Assembly (NCBI RefSeq): GCF_016107525.1
Contig: NZ_JABASR010000002.1
Location: 1-64,000, forward strand
Reading direction: 5' to 3'
From: Psychrobacter aquimaris
GTDB taxonomy: Bacteria > Pseudomonadota > Gammaproteobacteria > Pseudomonadales > Moraxellaceae
Length of the DNA stretch: 64,000 bases
Positions 34,065-46,771 of this stretch are shown here, piece after piece. How positions within the stretch are numbered: position 1 is the stretch's first letter; every line of letters begins with the position of its first letter. The notes under the pieces are model-generated. The model was given only the letters and a program-made list of their open reading frames with translations, was not told the origin of the DNA and searched no databases. A program made the position numbers and the translations under genes.

Positions 34065-34097
34065 AAAAAAATCCCTCTATCTGTAGCAGATAGAGGG
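34065..34097 (-). terminator. Terminator of the desaturase gene
   Basis: CCCTCTATCT (34073-34082) pairs with AGATAGAGGG (34088-34097) with a five-base loop. The A run at 34065-34071 gives the U run on the minus strand. Confidence 0.85.
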
Positions 34098-34161
34098 AAG
34101 GAGAAACTTTACAATCATCGTTCATCACAAAGGTAATAAAATACAGCCAAGTAAGCAGCTA

Positions 34162-35556
34162 TTATGCAGCCTTTTTACTTATTCCAATAGAGCGAAACGC
34201 TGTCTTCAAGTTGCTGTTATGCTCAAGGATTTTTTGTTCGATCTTAGCATAGTCATGCTTTAACTTGTCATCAACTTCATGCAGTCGATCGGCATACTCT
34301 GTCTTTTTCAGCTCAATGGTTTTGGCTTTTAGCGCTTGCCATTCTTCAACAGTCTGCATAAAGGCATCATATTCAAACTTAATACGATCTTGGAAGCTTT
34401 TCATTGCATGAGGAAGATCAAGACCGCTCACAGATGCCGTATCAATCTGCTGTTGTGCTTTTTTAAACTGCATTTGCACTTCTGCATGCTTGATAGTCGT
34501 GTCATCAACCGTACGTAGCTCACTGGTTAAGCCAAGCTTTGATAGGCCAACAATCAACCATTTGGTTGGGTCATATTGCCACCATTTTACGCCATTACGA
34601 TAATCGTATTGGAAGAAGTGATGGTAGTTATGATAACCCTCACCCCACGTAAATATGGCTAAGAAGAAGTTATCACGGGCACTATTGGTGTCAGTATAAG
34701 GACGCGTGCCAAACATATGACATAACGAGTTAATAAAGAAGGTAAAGTGATGCGTCAGTACCAAACGTAGTAGACCTGCTAAGACTAAGGTACCCCAAAC
34801 ATCACCAACTAACCAGCCAACAGCGGCAACCATAGCAACGTTAGTTGCCAATACCCATAGACCATAATATTTATGCTGAATCTGTAGCACTTTATCTTTG
34901 GTCAAGTCAGGAATATTTTTATAGTCAAAGCGACCGCTAGGATAACTACGTAGCATCCAACCAATATGACTAAAGAAAAATCCGCGCTGTGCTGAATAAG
35001 GGTCTTCCATGCGATCATCAACATGACGGTGATGCGTACGGTGGCCTGATACCCAGTCAAAGGCTGAGCCTTGAACAGCTAGGGTTGAGCCTAGTAATAG
35101 AAAGTTTTTTACCAAAGGATGCGCTTTATAAGCACGATGCGACAGTAGGCGGTGATAGCCTGCAGTAATACTAATACCTGTCCATACCATAAAAGCACCG
35201 AATACGCCCCAGACCGGTGCACTAACCTGATGAGTTAGCAAGTACCACGGCGTAATGACAGCAGCAGCAATAGGCGTTGCAATCAAAAAAATTGCTGGAA
35301 CCAAGTTAATTGGTGACTTTTGAAACTCAAGTTCCAGAGGGTCAATGCCTTCATAATTGATCACTGCATTCGCATCTTCATTGCCGCTAGTAGTAGAGAA
35401 CTTGTCAGCCGCGTCATCAGTTTTGCTTTTGCTAGTATCGAGCCACGTCTTGATGCGTAACGCTTGAGTGCCAGCATGCTGTATAAGCGTATCACCAGAC
35501 TTAACAGCAAAACGCAAGCCTTTAAGTGGTAAGCCTATTACTTTCTTAGCAATCAT
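34162..35556 (-). CDS. Membrane acyl-CoA/acyl-lipid delta-9-type fatty acid desaturase with extended ends
   Basis: This 464-residue di-iron enzyme introduces a cis double bond in fatty acids, likely important for cold membranes. Three His boxes are present: HRLLSH (about residue 135), HRTHHRH (about 172) and HNYHH (about 312). Four hydrophobic segments lie at about 88-105, 110-130, 220-240 and 245-265. The core matches stearoyl-CoA desaturases. The first 75 residues are an extra hydrophilic region and the last 110 an extra charged helical region, probably coiled coil; the protein is longer than the usual 300-390 residues. AGGAATAC precedes the ATG. Confidence 0.92.
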   Translation of the reverse strand: MIAKKVIGLPLKGLRFAVKSGDTLIQHAGTQALRIKTWLDTSKSKTDDAADKFSTTSGNEDANAVINYEGIDPLELEFQKSPINLVPAIFLIATPIAAAVITPWYLLTHQVSAPVWGVFGAFMVWTGISITAGYHRLLSHRAYKAHPLVKNFLLLGSTLAVQGSAFDWVSGHRTHHRHVDDRMEDPYSAQRGFFFSHIGWMLRSYPSGRFDYKNIPDLTKDKVLQIQHKYYGLWVLATNVAMVAAVGWLVGDVWGTLVLAGLLRLVLTHHFTFFINSLCHMFGTRPYTDTNSARDNFFLAIFTWGEGYHNYHHFFQYDYRNGVKWWQYDPTKWLIVGLSKLGLTSELRTVDDTTIKHAEVQMQFKKAQQQIDTASVSGLDLPHAMKSFQDRIKFEYDAFMQTVEEWQALKAKTIELKKTEYADRLHEVDDKLKHDYAKIEQKILEHNSNLKTAFRSIGISKKAA

Positions 35557-35780
35557 ATAGTATTCCTAATGATATAAATTTCAGCCTCTATATTACCGTA
35601 AAAACAGAGTAAAGTGAACAGTTATACACTAGAAAAATATTGCTAAATAACAATAACTTGTATTGATTATGGAATGTGTTGACGAAAATAACGAATGACT
35701 TATCAGGCATTGAGTAGAAGTGTAAGTAACGCCGTAGATATGTAGATGATTTTAAATAAATCAAATCAAAGCTGTGCTTA

Positions 35781-36509
35781 TCAATTTAGCAGTAAATGAC
35801 TCGGGTAATCGGTGATAATCACATCAACTTGCCATACGATCAGCTGTTTAATCGTATCAATATCATTGACCGTCCATGCACTAACTGGCAGGCCATAGCG
35901 GTGGCTATGTTCAATGACCGCTCGACTGATAAGAGGGTAGTGGATACCCAGCTGAACACAGTCAAGTTGCAAGGCAGTATTGGGTGCCTGTTTCAATAGT
36001 TTGGGCTCACGAATAAGTAGCCCACGTGGTATATGCTTTAATAAAGTACTGCGCTGCACGTGAGCATGCAGCTCGATATCAAAGCTGGTTAATACTATGG
36101 GTAGTTTGGCAAGTGGGCTATCGATGAGATTGCGTGTCAATGCTTTTACCAGTTTAGTGTAATCAGTACGGTCATGCGTTTTAATCTCCAGTTCAATATC
36201 AGTAAAGCCATTTAGCAACGGCGTGACCTGCTCTAACGTCATAATCTGATGACCAAACTGCGAATGGCGTTGAATCTCAGCAAGGTTCAACTGATCAACA
36301 CGTGCTTGCTGACCACACATGCGTTGCAGCGTGTCATCATGAAACACAATTAAATGACCATCCGCACTAAGTTGTACATCAAACTCAACCCCTACTAAGC
36401 CCTTTATATTTAAGTGTTGAGCGTGCTCAAAACCTGAAAAAGTATTTTCTAATGCTTCGCCACGCGCACCACGATGACCGAGTAGCAAGGTGTTTTTAAG
36501 ATCTATCAT
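35781..36509 (-). CDS. Glycerophosphodiester phosphodiesterase
   Basis: This 242-residue cytoplasmic-type enzyme splits glycerophosphodiesters to glycerol-3-phosphate and an alcohol. The GDPD signature is visible: GHRGARGEALENTFSGF (about residues 11-27) with the first catalytic His, EFDVQLSADGHLIVFHDDTLQR (metal Glu/Asp and second His, about 42-65), then ELEIKTHDR (about 107). There is no signal peptide, so the UgpQ-like form is more likely than the periplasmic one. Confidence 0.93.
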   Translation of the reverse strand: MIDLKNTLLLGHRGARGEALENTFSGFEHAQHLNIKGLVGVEFDVQLSADGHLIVFHDDTLQRMCGQQARVDQLNLAEIQRHSQFGHQIMTLEQVTPLLNGFTDIELEIKTHDRTDYTKLVKALTRNLIDSPLAKLPIVLTSFDIELHAHVQRSTLLKHIPRGLLIREPKLLKQAPNTALQLDCVQLGIHYPLISRAVIEHSHRYGLPVSAWTVNDIDTIKQLIVWQVDVIITDYPSHLLLN

Positions 36510-36921
36510 AACCGGTAACCATCACCTATTTTGGGCAATATAATTTTTGAGCAATATCATTGGAATATTATATAGTCTGTTACAAATATCATCTAACGCT
36601 ATTACGTATCAACGCGTATTAGCCAAAGTACCTATCAAAATTTTTGAGCTACTAGAATTTTGTATCATCATCTATATATTCATTATATTAAATATATATT
36701 TGTAGCTTTTTTGCAACCAAAGCTGGATTTTGTACATAATGCTGGACGTTATTTGTATATCCGTCAGCTACATGGATGACCATCCCATTCAAACACCGTA
36801 TAATAATGTGGTTTTCAAATCTATCTCAATGCCTGTTTCGGTTAGATTTGAGTTTTATAATTTAAATGTTAATACTGTCCGTTAGCGATGGTACGATTCA
36901 GTGAATTGGAGCAAAAGAAAT
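36510..36921. other. Divergent intergenic region
   Basis: This gap separates a minus-strand and a plus-strand gene and should hold both promoters. A TATAAT at about 36855-36860 could be the -10 element of the lipoprotein gene, but I cannot assign a -35. No repeat or RNA gene was seen. Confidence 0.3.
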
Positions 36922-37848
36922 ATGAGCGTAGCAAATAAAAACGTGAGCAAGTGGTATAAAGTGGCTGGTATTGGCCTGGTATGTGGTTTAGCGCTTGCTG
37001 GTTGTGATCGCTCAGAAAAAGACGATGATATTGAAACGGCAGAAGTGACTGAGCAAGAATCACCGGTTAGTGAAAACGCGGCAGCCACGGCCGTAAGCTG
37101 TGATGATCCTATGGTACAAGATCGCCTGAAATCTGCGTTAAAAAATACGCTCAATCAACAAGCACAAACGCTGGCCGCCAACTACGCAAATGATGCAGAG
37201 ATCAGCCTCGCTAGTGGCGCCATCACTAATAAAACCAACGGTATTGTGATTGATGTACAAAATGCAGCGGTCTTACAAGCAGCCAATGACAATGGTATGA
37301 CGACTTGTCAGGCAAGCGTGAGCATGACGCTGCCAAGTGAAGATTTATATCAAGCCAGTCAAGTACAAGCAGCTAATAATCTGCCGAGCCTACAATCACG
37401 CTTAGCGCAAAATAATATTCGTATCAATAATAATATGTTGGTTGATGATGCCTTTACCTATGTCGTTGGCACCCAAGGTGGTCAGGTACGCACACGTATT
37501 GCTGGACAACCAGCATTGATTACCGTGGTCGCTGATGTGATGGCAGGTTCTGTATTCAAATCAGCGATGGATGCGCAGCGCACCCAACTTAACGCTGAGC
37601 GCCGTGCAGCCCAAAACGATGACAGCCAGTCAGAACCCGTTCGTCAGCCTAGAACTGTCACGCCAGTTGAGCCAATTCGTCCTACTCAGCCTGCAACGCC
37701 ACCGACTATTAACAATCCAAGCAGTAGTAATACGGATAGCAGCGCGTCAGCCACTCCTGAGACTAAAGCCCCAGCCACACCAAAATCAGTACCTAAAGAT
37801 GAAAGCATCGATATGGTCATTATTGAAGATGACAGCGCTACTTACTAA
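36922..37848 (+). CDS. Lipoprotein of unknown function with Pro/Thr-rich tail
   Basis: This 308-residue precursor has a signal peptide and lipobox (CGLALAGCD, lipid Cys about residue 26). Residues about 50-235 form a globular domain with conserved-looking QDRLKSALKNTLNQQA and a beta end; about 236-308 is a Pro/Thr/Ser-rich unstructured tail ending in acidic residues. ATG 36922 follows GGAG by 11 bases. I know similar proteins only as uncharacterised Moraxellaceae lipoproteins. Confidence 0.8.
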   Translation: MSVANKNVSKWYKVAGIGLVCGLALAGCDRSEKDDDIETAEVTEQESPVSENAAATAVSCDDPMVQDRLKSALKNTLNQQAQTLAANYANDAEISLASGAITNKTNGIVIDVQNAAVLQAANDNGMTTCQASVSMTLPSEDLYQASQVQAANNLPSLQSRLAQNNIRINNNMLVDDAFTYVVGTQGGQVRTRIAGQPALITVVADVMAGSVFKSAMDAQRTQLNAERRAAQNDDSQSEPVRQPRTVTPVEPIRPTQPATPPTINNPSSSNTDSSASATPETKAPATPKSVPKDESIDMVIIEDDSATY

Positions 37849-37910
37849 TTAGAAGGTTTACACTGTTGTCGAATAATATTGTCTTTACTGAATAATATAG
37901 CTAAATCAGT

Positions 37911-37945
37911 AAAAAGCCCGCAACGTTAAGGTTGCGGGCTTTTTT
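37911..37945 (+). terminator. Terminator after the lipoprotein gene
   Basis: AAGCCCGCAAC and GTTGCGGGCTT form a strong stem followed by TTTTTC; A run on the other side allows bidirectional use between convergent genes. Confidence 0.88.
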
Positions 37946-38015
37946 CATTTTATTCTAGGATCTGATTCTAAGGTTTTATTTTAGCGTTTTATTCAATTGA
38001 AGTAGTCAAGTGTAA

Positions 38016-38612
38016 TTATTTGCCATCAGCGAACTTTTGTAATACCTGACTGTCCCACAGTACTTCAGAGACTTTATTGGGATCTGTACAAAAGCGAGCA
38101 GCGACAAACAACCAATCCGATAAGCGATTGATAAAGCTCACGGCCGTACTGCGAATCGCTTGTGGTCGCTCGTTTTGTAATATCACTGCTTGGCGCTCAG
38201 CACGGCGACAGACCGTACGTGCAATATGCAGTTGACTGACCAATATCGAACCTGTGGGCAAAATAAAATCTTTTAACGGCGGCAAGGTAGTATTCATCGC
38301 ATCAATTTGCTGTTCTAACCATGTAATGTGAGTGGCATTGACGCCTTCATATTCTGGCATAGCCAGCTCACCGCCGATGTTAAATAGTAAATGCTGAATG
38401 ATGACTAAAGCTTGAGAAAACTCTTTCTCTATAGACTGCCCTTTATTATGCTGTAATTGAGCACGTACCAGACCGATGTGTGAGTTAAGCTCGTCGATAT
38501 CACCCATGACACTAAATAAGTTGTCTGCTTTGCTGACGCGGCTGCCATCAGCCATGCCAGTGCTACCATCATCTCCAGTACGCGTATATATTTTGCTTAA
38601 ACGATTGCCCAT
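38016..38612 (-). CDS. Cob(I)alamin adenosyltransferase, PduO type
   Basis: This 198-residue enzyme transfers the adenosyl group of ATP to corrinoid to make coenzyme B12. The PduO/MMAB signatures are present: YTRTGDDGSTGMADGSRVSK (about residues 9-28), GDIDELNSHIGL (about 37), and RTVCRRAERQ with the conserved Arg pairs (about 132-141), then SDWLFVAARF. Length fits the family. It is a single gene, with no other B12 gene in the window. Confidence 0.92.
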   Translation of the reverse strand: MGNRLSKIYTRTGDDGSTGMADGSRVSKADNLFSVMGDIDELNSHIGLVRAQLQHNKGQSIEKEFSQALVIIQHLLFNIGGELAMPEYEGVNATHITWLEQQIDAMNTTLPPLKDFILPTGSILVSQLHIARTVCRRAERQAVILQNERPQAIRSTAVSFINRLSDWLFVAARFCTDPNKVSEVLWDSQVLQKFADGK

Positions 38613-38842
38613 ATCTAAATCCTTAACAGTTTTTTATGATTGAATGATGTTAGTTGCGGGCTCATTGTAGTATTTTATGGCTGTTTTCGCTAAGATAATG
38701 GGTTAAGTTTTATATTGCTGCTATTTTTGCCGCTGCTTTTACATTCATAACAACCGTAATCAGTGCTATTTAATACCCAAGCATTGATTGTATTTTTGTT
38801 TTTATTTTATCTATTTCATTTATATTAAAAGGCTTTTTAACC

Positions 38843-40303
38843 ATGACCACACCACTTGCCGATGCGATGTCTCAGCTTGCTATTTATGACTCACTGACTG
38901 GCGGAAAACGTCAGTTTGTACCACTCAAATCAGGGCAAGTAGGCATGTATGTGTGTGGTATGACCGTCTATGACTATTGTCATATCGGGCATGCGCGGGT
39001 GATGGTTGGTTTTGACATGGTAGTGCGCTGGTTGGCTCAGTTAGGCTATGACGTTAATTATGTGCGCAATATCACCGATATCGATGACAAAATCATCACT
39101 CGTGCCGCTGAGAACGGCGAAGAGATTGGTACGTTAACGCAGCGTTTTATTGAAGCCATGCACGAAGATGCAACCGCTCTTGGTTGCGAGATGCCAGACG
39201 CTGAGCCGCGCGCGACTGATCATATCGATGATATGCAGCAAATGATTGAGACCTTGGTCACAGGCGACTATGCGTACGCTGGCGACAATGGTGATGTCTA
39301 CTATGCCGTCGATAATTTTGCAGATTATGGCAAATTATCTAAGCGTAACCTCGATGAGATGCAGGCAGGTTCGCGTGTCGATGTCGAAAATGACAAGCGC
39401 AGTCCGTTTGATTTTGTATTATGGAAGGCTGCAAAACCTGATGAGCCGCAATGGGCATCACCATGGGGACAAGGGCGTCCAGGTTGGCATATTGAATGTT
39501 CAGCGATGTCGACCAAGTGCTTAGGTAATACCTTTGATATTCATGGCGGTGGTCATGACTTGCAATTTCCGCATCACGAAAACGAGATAGCGCAGTCTGA
39601 AGCAGCGACTGGCTGTGAATATGCGCGCAACTGGATGCATGTTGGTTTCATTAATGTCGATGGTGAAAAGATGTCCAAGTCATTGGGTAATTTTTTTACT
39701 ATTCGTGACGTGATGGCAAAATATCTGCCTGAAACCGTACGCTTTTTCTTACTATCTAGCCATTATCGTAGCCAAGTAAACTTCTCTGATAATGCATTGG
39801 ATGAAGCACATAATAGCCTAAGCAGATTGTATAATGCGTTAAAATTGGCTGAACAACAAAAAGGGCAGATGCTCATAGTCAGTGATACGCTGATAAATGA
39901 CGCTTATAGCAGCAGCGCTGGGCAAGACTTTATCAAAGCTATGAACGATGATTTTAATAGTTCAACAGCGATTAGCGTATTGTTTGGGCTGGCGCGCGAT
40001 ATTAATAAAGCCATTAAAGTTGAAGACGTAGACACCGCATGGCAATTGGCAGAGCAGCTCAAAGCGTTGGCACAGGTGCTCAATATTTTACAACAGCCAG
40101 TTCAGCAGTTTTTGCAAGCAGTGATTGGTGACAAGGCGGATGACGGTTTAACCGATGCGACTATCGATGGTTTAATCATTGAACGTGCGGATGCCAAAAC
40201 CAATAAAAACTTTGCGCGTGCTGATGAGATACGTGAGCAGTTGAAAGAGGCTGGTATTGAGCTTGAAGATAGCCGTGCTGGTACGACATGGCGCCGCGCT
40301 TAA
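38843..40303 (+). CDS. cysS: Cysteinyl-tRNA synthetase
   Basis: This 486-residue class I synthetase charges tRNA-Cys. [18 protein letters not shown] (about residues 36-53) contains the zinc-binding Cys and the HIGH box, [14 protein letters not shown] (about 233-246) holds further zinc ligands, and KMSKSLGNF (about 276-284) is the KMSKS loop. The C-terminal anticodon-binding helices end normally with [16 protein letters not shown] 38843 follows AAGG. Length is close to the E. coli protein. Confidence 0.97.
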   Translation: MTTPLADAMSQLAIYDSLTGGKRQFVPLKSGQVGMYVCGMTVYDYCHIGHARVMVGFDMVVRWLAQLGYDVNYVRNITDIDDKIITRAAENGEEIGTLTQRFIEAMHEDATALGCEMPDAEPRATDHIDDMQQMIETLVTGDYAYAGDNGDVYYAVDNFADYGKLSKRNLDEMQAGSRVDVENDKRSPFDFVLWKAAKPDEPQWASPWGQGRPGWHIECSAMSTKCLGNTFDIHGGGHDLQFPHHENEIAQSEAATGCEYARNWMHVGFINVDGEKMSKSLGNFFTIRDVMAKYLPETVRFFLLSSHYRSQVNFSDNALDEAHNSLSRLYNALKLAEQQKGQMLIVSDTLINDAYSSSAGQDFIKAMNDDFNSSTAISVLFGLARDINKAIKVEDVDTAWQLAEQLKALAQVLNILQQPVQQFLQAVIGDKADDGLTDATIDGLIIERADAKTNKNFARADEIREQLKEAGIELEDSRAGTTWRRA

Positions 40304-40442
40304 AAAATGACTGACTGAAAAACGTACTAACTGACGGCGATTGATATCGTTTTTTCTAAAGTGCTATTTCTAACGTTTTTTTTCAAATGCTCAAATGCGA
40401 TTGATAGAATAAATTAACGCCTTACAATTATCGTAATGAATC

Positions 40443-40470
40443 AAGTCAGCTTTGCGCTGGCTTTTTTTTG
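40443..40470 (+). terminator. Terminator after cysS
   Basis: AAGTCAGC pairs with GCTGGCTT (one G-T pair) and runs into eight T. Confidence 0.75.
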
Positions 40471-40545
40471 TATATTGAATTAAGTTAAAATTTATTCAGT
40501 GCATTGTTTACCCATCATTTCTCGCAAACCAGTGATTTATAAAAT

Positions 40546-42537
40546 ATGAATACTTTTAAAAATAGCCCTATTGATTGTCACAGAACGGTCACGAGTTCTG
40601 ACTACGATCATGACTTAGATAAAGAGCCACGTCATATTTTCTACCACACTTGGCAATTACTGCTTGGATGTATGGTTATAGCCATGCTGACTATTGGTAT
40701 GCCCGTCAATGCTGCGAGTAATAACGATGAGATAACTACGAGGGAGCAAGCGACATCTCAGCCCTCTCACAAACCCGACGATCTGGCTGAGTATGCCGCT
40801 CAGAAAATTAATACGCTTAAAGATGAGAGTCTCAGCATCTCTGGAGTGGCAGAAGAGATTTTTGATCCCACTGAGCGCAGCGCAGTAGAGCAGGCTGGAA
40901 CGCTACAGGGTGATTCAGCACTGACAGGAGAGTTTAATGAAAGCTACTATTTGCTAGATAAGCTCAATGTAGGCTTGCCACCATTGTCTGAGCCACCAAA
41001 CCTAACCACGCCACTGGCGACTTTAGAGTTTTTTCAGTCAGCAGTCATGAAGCAACAATATGACTTGGCCGCTTATGCACTTAACATGAATTTAATCGAT
41101 CAGAGCATTCAGCGTAACCATGCGCTTGAGCTATCAAAGCAGCTGGATTTTTTGTTATCGGAAAAAGAGCTTTATGTTTTTGATGATCTACCAGATCGTC
41201 CAGATGGTTTAATCGAGCCGCCACTTGGTAATACTAGTAGTATTATGGGCATCCCTAGACGTTCGATTCAGCTAGGCTATATCGACTACCGTGAGCGCCG
41301 TGTTCCTATCTATTTGCAACGAGTACGAGTTGGTGATGCTGCGCCTATTTGGGTATTTTCTGCACAGACAGTGGGTAATATTGACAATCTCTATGAGCAA
41401 TATCATCCAGCGGAATTTGAGCGTTATTTACCTGCGTGGTTGAAGCTTAAAATTTTCAGTATTGCACTATGGGAGTTTTTAGCATTAGCGCTATTTTTCT
41501 TATTTACCATGGGAGTCGGGTGGTTACTTAGTAAGGGTGCTGAAAAAATTATCAGCCGTTATATCGATGATGAGAAATACATCAATTATGTCGGTAGTAG
41601 CAATGGTGTGGCAGATTTGGTCAATAAGCTGACCGTGCCTTTGACTTTTACCATCAGTTTTTCGCTTGTCTTTACTTTGGTGTCAGGCGGCTTTCCCTAT
41701 TTAGATGCGGTTGCGTCATCAACTCGTCCGCTTATCTGGATTGGGCTAGTATTTAGTACTTTGTGGCTTGGCATCCGCGTTATTAACTTTTTTGCCAATC
41801 GCTATCAAGACATGCAGATTGAAAACCTAGGAGAGGAGCATTTTGATAAAGTGCGCCGTCGTCGCACTTATGTATCGATATTTCGCCGCGTCTTCATATT
41901 TGTTATGGTATTGGGCAGTATTTGGATAGGTCTGAGTGAGTTTGCCAATATGGAAGGCCTTGGCAAAACTTTACTGACGTCGGCTGGAATTGCTGGCGTG
42001 GTCATTGGTATTGCCGCTCAGCCAATATTGGGTAACATCATTGCTGGCGTACAGGTGGCAGTGACCCAGCCGGTACGGATTGGCGACAGTGTGATAATGG
42101 ATGGCAACTTTAGTACTGTTGAAGACCTGCGTTACACTTATGCAGTATTAAAAACATGGGATGAACGTCGATTAATCGTGCCGATGCGTGAATTGATCAC
42201 TGAAATGGTAGAGAACTGGTCACATACAGAAGTACATCAGACCTGTCCTGTATTTTTATATATTGATTATGGCGCAGATATTGATGCCATTCGCCAGCAG
42301 TTTATATCGGTGACTAAAGAGAACAAGCTTTGGGACAACAAAACTGAGCCTGAAATGTTTGTCGTTGAGGTGACTGCAAACACCATTCACCTGCGCGGCG
42401 CTGTTTCAGCGGTAGGTCCCATAGAAGCATGGACGCTAGCCTGTGAGATACGTGAGCAGATGCTGAGTTATTTATATAGCGAACAAAAAACTTATCTGCC
42501 CGCTGAGCGTTTGATATTGAGGGGTAAAAACGAGTAA
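40546..42537 (+). CDS. Mechanosensitive channel of the MscS family with large N-terminal region
   Basis: This 663-residue membrane protein would release solutes at hypo-osmotic shock. A hydrophobic segment at about 42-60 may be a signal or first helix. A periplasmic region of about 240 residues follows, then membrane segments about 305-330, 360-380, 390-410, 445-465 and the pore helix about 470-505 (Gly/Ala-rich, GVVIGIAAQPILGNIIAGVQ). The beta domain begins IGDSVIMDG (about 520). The N-terminal region is longer than in E. coli MscS (286 residues), as in MscM-like members. A tension-gated role is inferred from the pore domain. Confidence 0.9.
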   Translation: MNTFKNSPIDCHRTVTSSDYDHDLDKEPRHIFYHTWQLLLGCMVIAMLTIGMPVNAASNNDEITTREQATSQPSHKPDDLAEYAAQKINTLKDESLSISGVAEEIFDPTERSAVEQAGTLQGDSALTGEFNESYYLLDKLNVGLPPLSEPPNLTTPLATLEFFQSAVMKQQYDLAAYALNMNLIDQSIQRNHALELSKQLDFLLSEKELYVFDDLPDRPDGLIEPPLGNTSSIMGIPRRSIQLGYIDYRERRVPIYLQRVRVGDAAPIWVFSAQTVGNIDNLYEQYHPAEFERYLPAWLKLKIFSIALWEFLALALFFLFTMGVGWLLSKGAEKIISRYIDDEKYINYVGSSNGVADLVNKLTVPLTFTISFSLVFTLVSGGFPYLDAVASSTRPLIWIGLVFSTLWLGIRVINFFANRYQDMQIENLGEEHFDKVRRRRTYVSIFRRVFIFVMVLGSIWIGLSEFANMEGLGKTLLTSAGIAGVVIGIAAQPILGNIIAGVQVAVTQPVRIGDSVIMDGNFSTVEDLRYTYAVLKTWDERRLIVPMRELITEMVENWSHTEVHQTCPVFLYIDYGADIDAIRQQFISVTKENKLWDNKTEPEMFVVEVTANTIHLRGAVSAVGPIEAWTLACEIREQMLSYLYSEQKTYLPAERLILRGKNE

Positions 42538-44410
<1,873 letters not shown>

Positions 44411-44479
44411 AAGATGTTTTATAATCCTGCATTACGTCAAAGATAGCTGTTTTGCAGCGCTGTAGTGACCTTAAGATAC

Positions 44480-44518
44480 AAACAGCCAACAATGCCTTGT
44501 TATTGTTGGCTGTTTTTT
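44480..44518 (+). terminator. Terminator after guaB
   Basis: AAACAGCCAACAAT (44480-44493) pairs with ATTGTTGGCTGTTT (44502-44515), followed by more T. Confidence 0.9.
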
Positions 44519-44623
44519 TGTAAAATACACAAACAGATTATTAGAACAACTACTTAGACTGTTTATACGTTATTGTTTGCGTATGAGTCTGGCCTTTCAC
44601 CTTTAGATTTGGGAGCATACATG

Positions 44624-45994
44624 ATGAGCTACTTTGGTACCGATGGTATTCGCGGAAAATTTGGTGAGTCACCGATTACACCGGATTTTATTTTAAAATT
44701 GGGTTATGTGACGGGACGTGTACTGATAGAGAATAATGACAATCCTGCGCGCAAGCCAAGTGTGGTCATCGGTAAAGATACGCGTTTGTCAGGTTATGTG
44801 ATTGAAGGTGCATTACAAGCGGGGTTTAATGCCGCTGGTGTTGATGTGCATATGCTTGGACCATTACCCACACCAGCGATTGCGCACTTGACCCGTAGTT
44901 TCAATGCAGATGCTGGGGTGGTCATTTCAGCATCGCACAATCCCTATTATGATAACGGTATCAAACTGTTTTCAGGTGATGGCAAAAAACTGACTGATGA
45001 GATGCAAAACTCTATTAATAACAAGCTAAAAGCCATTATGAGTGCCTCTGAGGCGGACAATAACGTGATCATGCCTATTGTTGATCCAGCACAATTGGGT
45101 AAAAACAATCGAATCAATGATGCCAAAGGTCGCTATATCGAATTCTGTAAAGGCAGTTTTCCTTATCAATATGACTTGAGTCATCTGACAGTCGTCGTGG
45201 ATTGTGCTAATGGTGCAGGCTATAGCGTGGCACCAAGAGTGATGCGTGAGCTGGGTGCCAATGTGATTGCTATTAACAATACGCCTGATGGCATCAATAT
45301 CAATGCCGACTGCGGTTCTACCCATCCTGAAAGTCTGCAAAAAGCCGTCATCGAGCACGAAGCAGATGTGGGTATTGCGCTAGATGGTGATGGTGATCGT
45401 ATCGTCATGGTCGATGAGGCAGGTAAGTTAGTCGATGGTGATGGCATCTTATACGTATTGGCAACCCAAGGTCAGAATAAAGCTAAGGGTGTGGTTGGTA
45501 CGCTGATGAGTAACATGGGCTTAGAGCTGGCACTCAGAGCAGCAGATATTAAATTTACTCGTGCAAAAGTCGGTGATCGCTATGTAATGCATGAGCTTGA
45601 AGCCAATGGCTGGATACTAGGTGGCGAACCATCGGGTCATATTTTATGTTTAGATAAGAGTCGTACGGGCGATGCTATTATCGCTGGTTTGCAAGTACTG
45701 GCGGTGATGGAAGCACGCGGTAAAGCGCTCAGTGATCTGACCGAAGGGTTTGAAAAATTGCCACAAAAACTGGTCAATGTGCGTTTGAGTCAAATGCAAG
45801 ATCCTTTTGAACACCAAGAGCTGGTCGCTGCTTTTGATAAAGCAAAGGCAACTTTAGAGGGTCGCGGTCGTCTTCTCATTCGCCAGTCAGGTACAGAACC
45901 TATGATACGAGTAATGGTTGAGTCAGATGATGAAATCGAATGTGATGTGTTGGCAAACGATTTGGCTAATCAAATCAAAGCGGTATTGGGCTGA
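44624..45994 (+). CDS. glmM: Phosphoglucosamine mutase
   Basis: This 456-residue enzyme converts glucosamine-6-phosphate to glucosamine-1-phosphate for cell-wall and LPS precursors. [12 protein letters not shown] is at the N-terminus, the active serine loop [15 protein letters not shown] at about 104-118, the metal loop DGDGDR about 255, and the phosphate-binding [14 protein letters not shown] near the end. Start: GGGAG lies eight bases before ATG 44624; the adjacent ATG 44621 is possible, and the frame upstream to 44573 is not needed. It is transcribed ahead of pdxH. Confidence 0.95.
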   Translation: MSYFGTDGIRGKFGESPITPDFILKLGYVTGRVLIENNDNPARKPSVVIGKDTRLSGYVIEGALQAGFNAAGVDVHMLGPLPTPAIAHLTRSFNADAGVVISASHNPYYDNGIKLFSGDGKKLTDEMQNSINNKLKAIMSASEADNNVIMPIVDPAQLGKNNRINDAKGRYIEFCKGSFPYQYDLSHLTVVVDCANGAGYSVAPRVMRELGANVIAINNTPDGININADCGSTHPESLQKAVIEHEADVGIALDGDGDRIVMVDEAGKLVDGDGILYVLATQGQNKAKGVVGTLMSNMGLELALRAADIKFTRAKVGDRYVMHELEANGWILGGEPSGHILCLDKSRTGDAIIAGLQVLAVMEARGKALSDLTEGFEKLPQKLVNVRLSQMQDPFEHQELVAAFDKAKATLEGRGRLLIRQSGTEPMIRVMVESDDEIECDVLANDLANQIKAVLG

Positions 45995-46034
45995 TCGTGT
46001 TAATTGTAAAACAACAAATAAATAAGGAATGACC

Positions 46035-46685
46035 ATGAGCATGGATTTTACCGATCAACGTTTGTCATATGAAAAAGGGGCGCTTGATCAACAATCTGTC
46101 CCAGACTCTCCATTTGAGCTGTTAAAAGAGTGGATGAATGAGGCAATAGCGCAAAAGGTCCAAGAGCCTTATGCCATGAGTCTTGCGACGTGCGGTTCTG
46201 ATAATAAACCAAGTGTACGTATCGTTCTCATGCGTGAGATTACCGAGAATGGTGTGGTTTTTTACACCAATTATGAAAGTGCTAAAGGTCAAGATATTGC
46301 TGAAAACCCGAATGCTGAGGCACTGTTTTTTTGGCACGAATTGGAGCGCCAAGTACGTATTAGTGGCAGTATTGCTAAAATCGATGCTCATAAGTCAGCT
46401 GCTTACTTTCAAAAGCGTCCTCACGACAGTCAAGTGGGTGCGTGGGTCAGCCAACCTCAAAGTGGCGAAGTTGCTAATCGTGAGGTGATGCAAGCCAAGT
46501 TTGATGAGCTACAAAACCAATATCCAGAAGATAGCCAAGTGCCAACACCAGAGTTTTGGGGTGGTTACGAGATTACCATTCATGAGATTGAGTTTTGGCA
46601 AGGTCGTGCCAATCGCATGCATGACCGTATTGTCTATACTAAAGACAATGGCGAAAGCTGGATTACCAAACGCCTGCTACCTTAA
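46035..46685 (+). CDS. pdxH: Pyridoxamine 5'-phosphate oxidase
   Basis: This 216-residue FMN enzyme makes pyridoxal phosphate. Visible are RIVLMREITENGVVFYTNYE (FMN-binding strand pair, about 58-77), WHELERQVRISG (about 101), SQVGAWVSQPQSG (about 133), and the C-terminal GRANRMHDR with ITKRLLP end. ATG 46035 is chosen because AAGGA lies seven bases upstream; the ATG at 46029 is too close. It follows glmM by 40 bases and may share its transcript. Confidence 0.95.
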   Translation: MSMDFTDQRLSYEKGALDQQSVPDSPFELLKEWMNEAIAQKVQEPYAMSLATCGSDNKPSVRIVLMREITENGVVFYTNYESAKGQDIAENPNAEALFFWHELERQVRISGSIAKIDAHKSAAYFQKRPHDSQVGAWVSQPQSGEVANREVMQAKFDELQNQYPEDSQVPTPEFWGGYEITIHEIEFWQGRANRMHDRIVYTKDNGESWITKRLLP

Positions 46686-46719
46686 CCCAAGCGCGCTATT
46701 CATATTTGCATATAAGTAG

Positions 46720-46771
46720 AAAAGCCAGTCTAGGCGTCATAGTGATTATGACATCTGGACTGGCTTTTTAT
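46720..46771 (+). terminator. Terminator after pdxH
   Basis: A long stem of AAAGCCAGTC with GACTGGCTTT, and inside it GTCATA with TATGAC, followed by TTTATTTT. It also faces the end of emrA. Confidence 0.85.
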
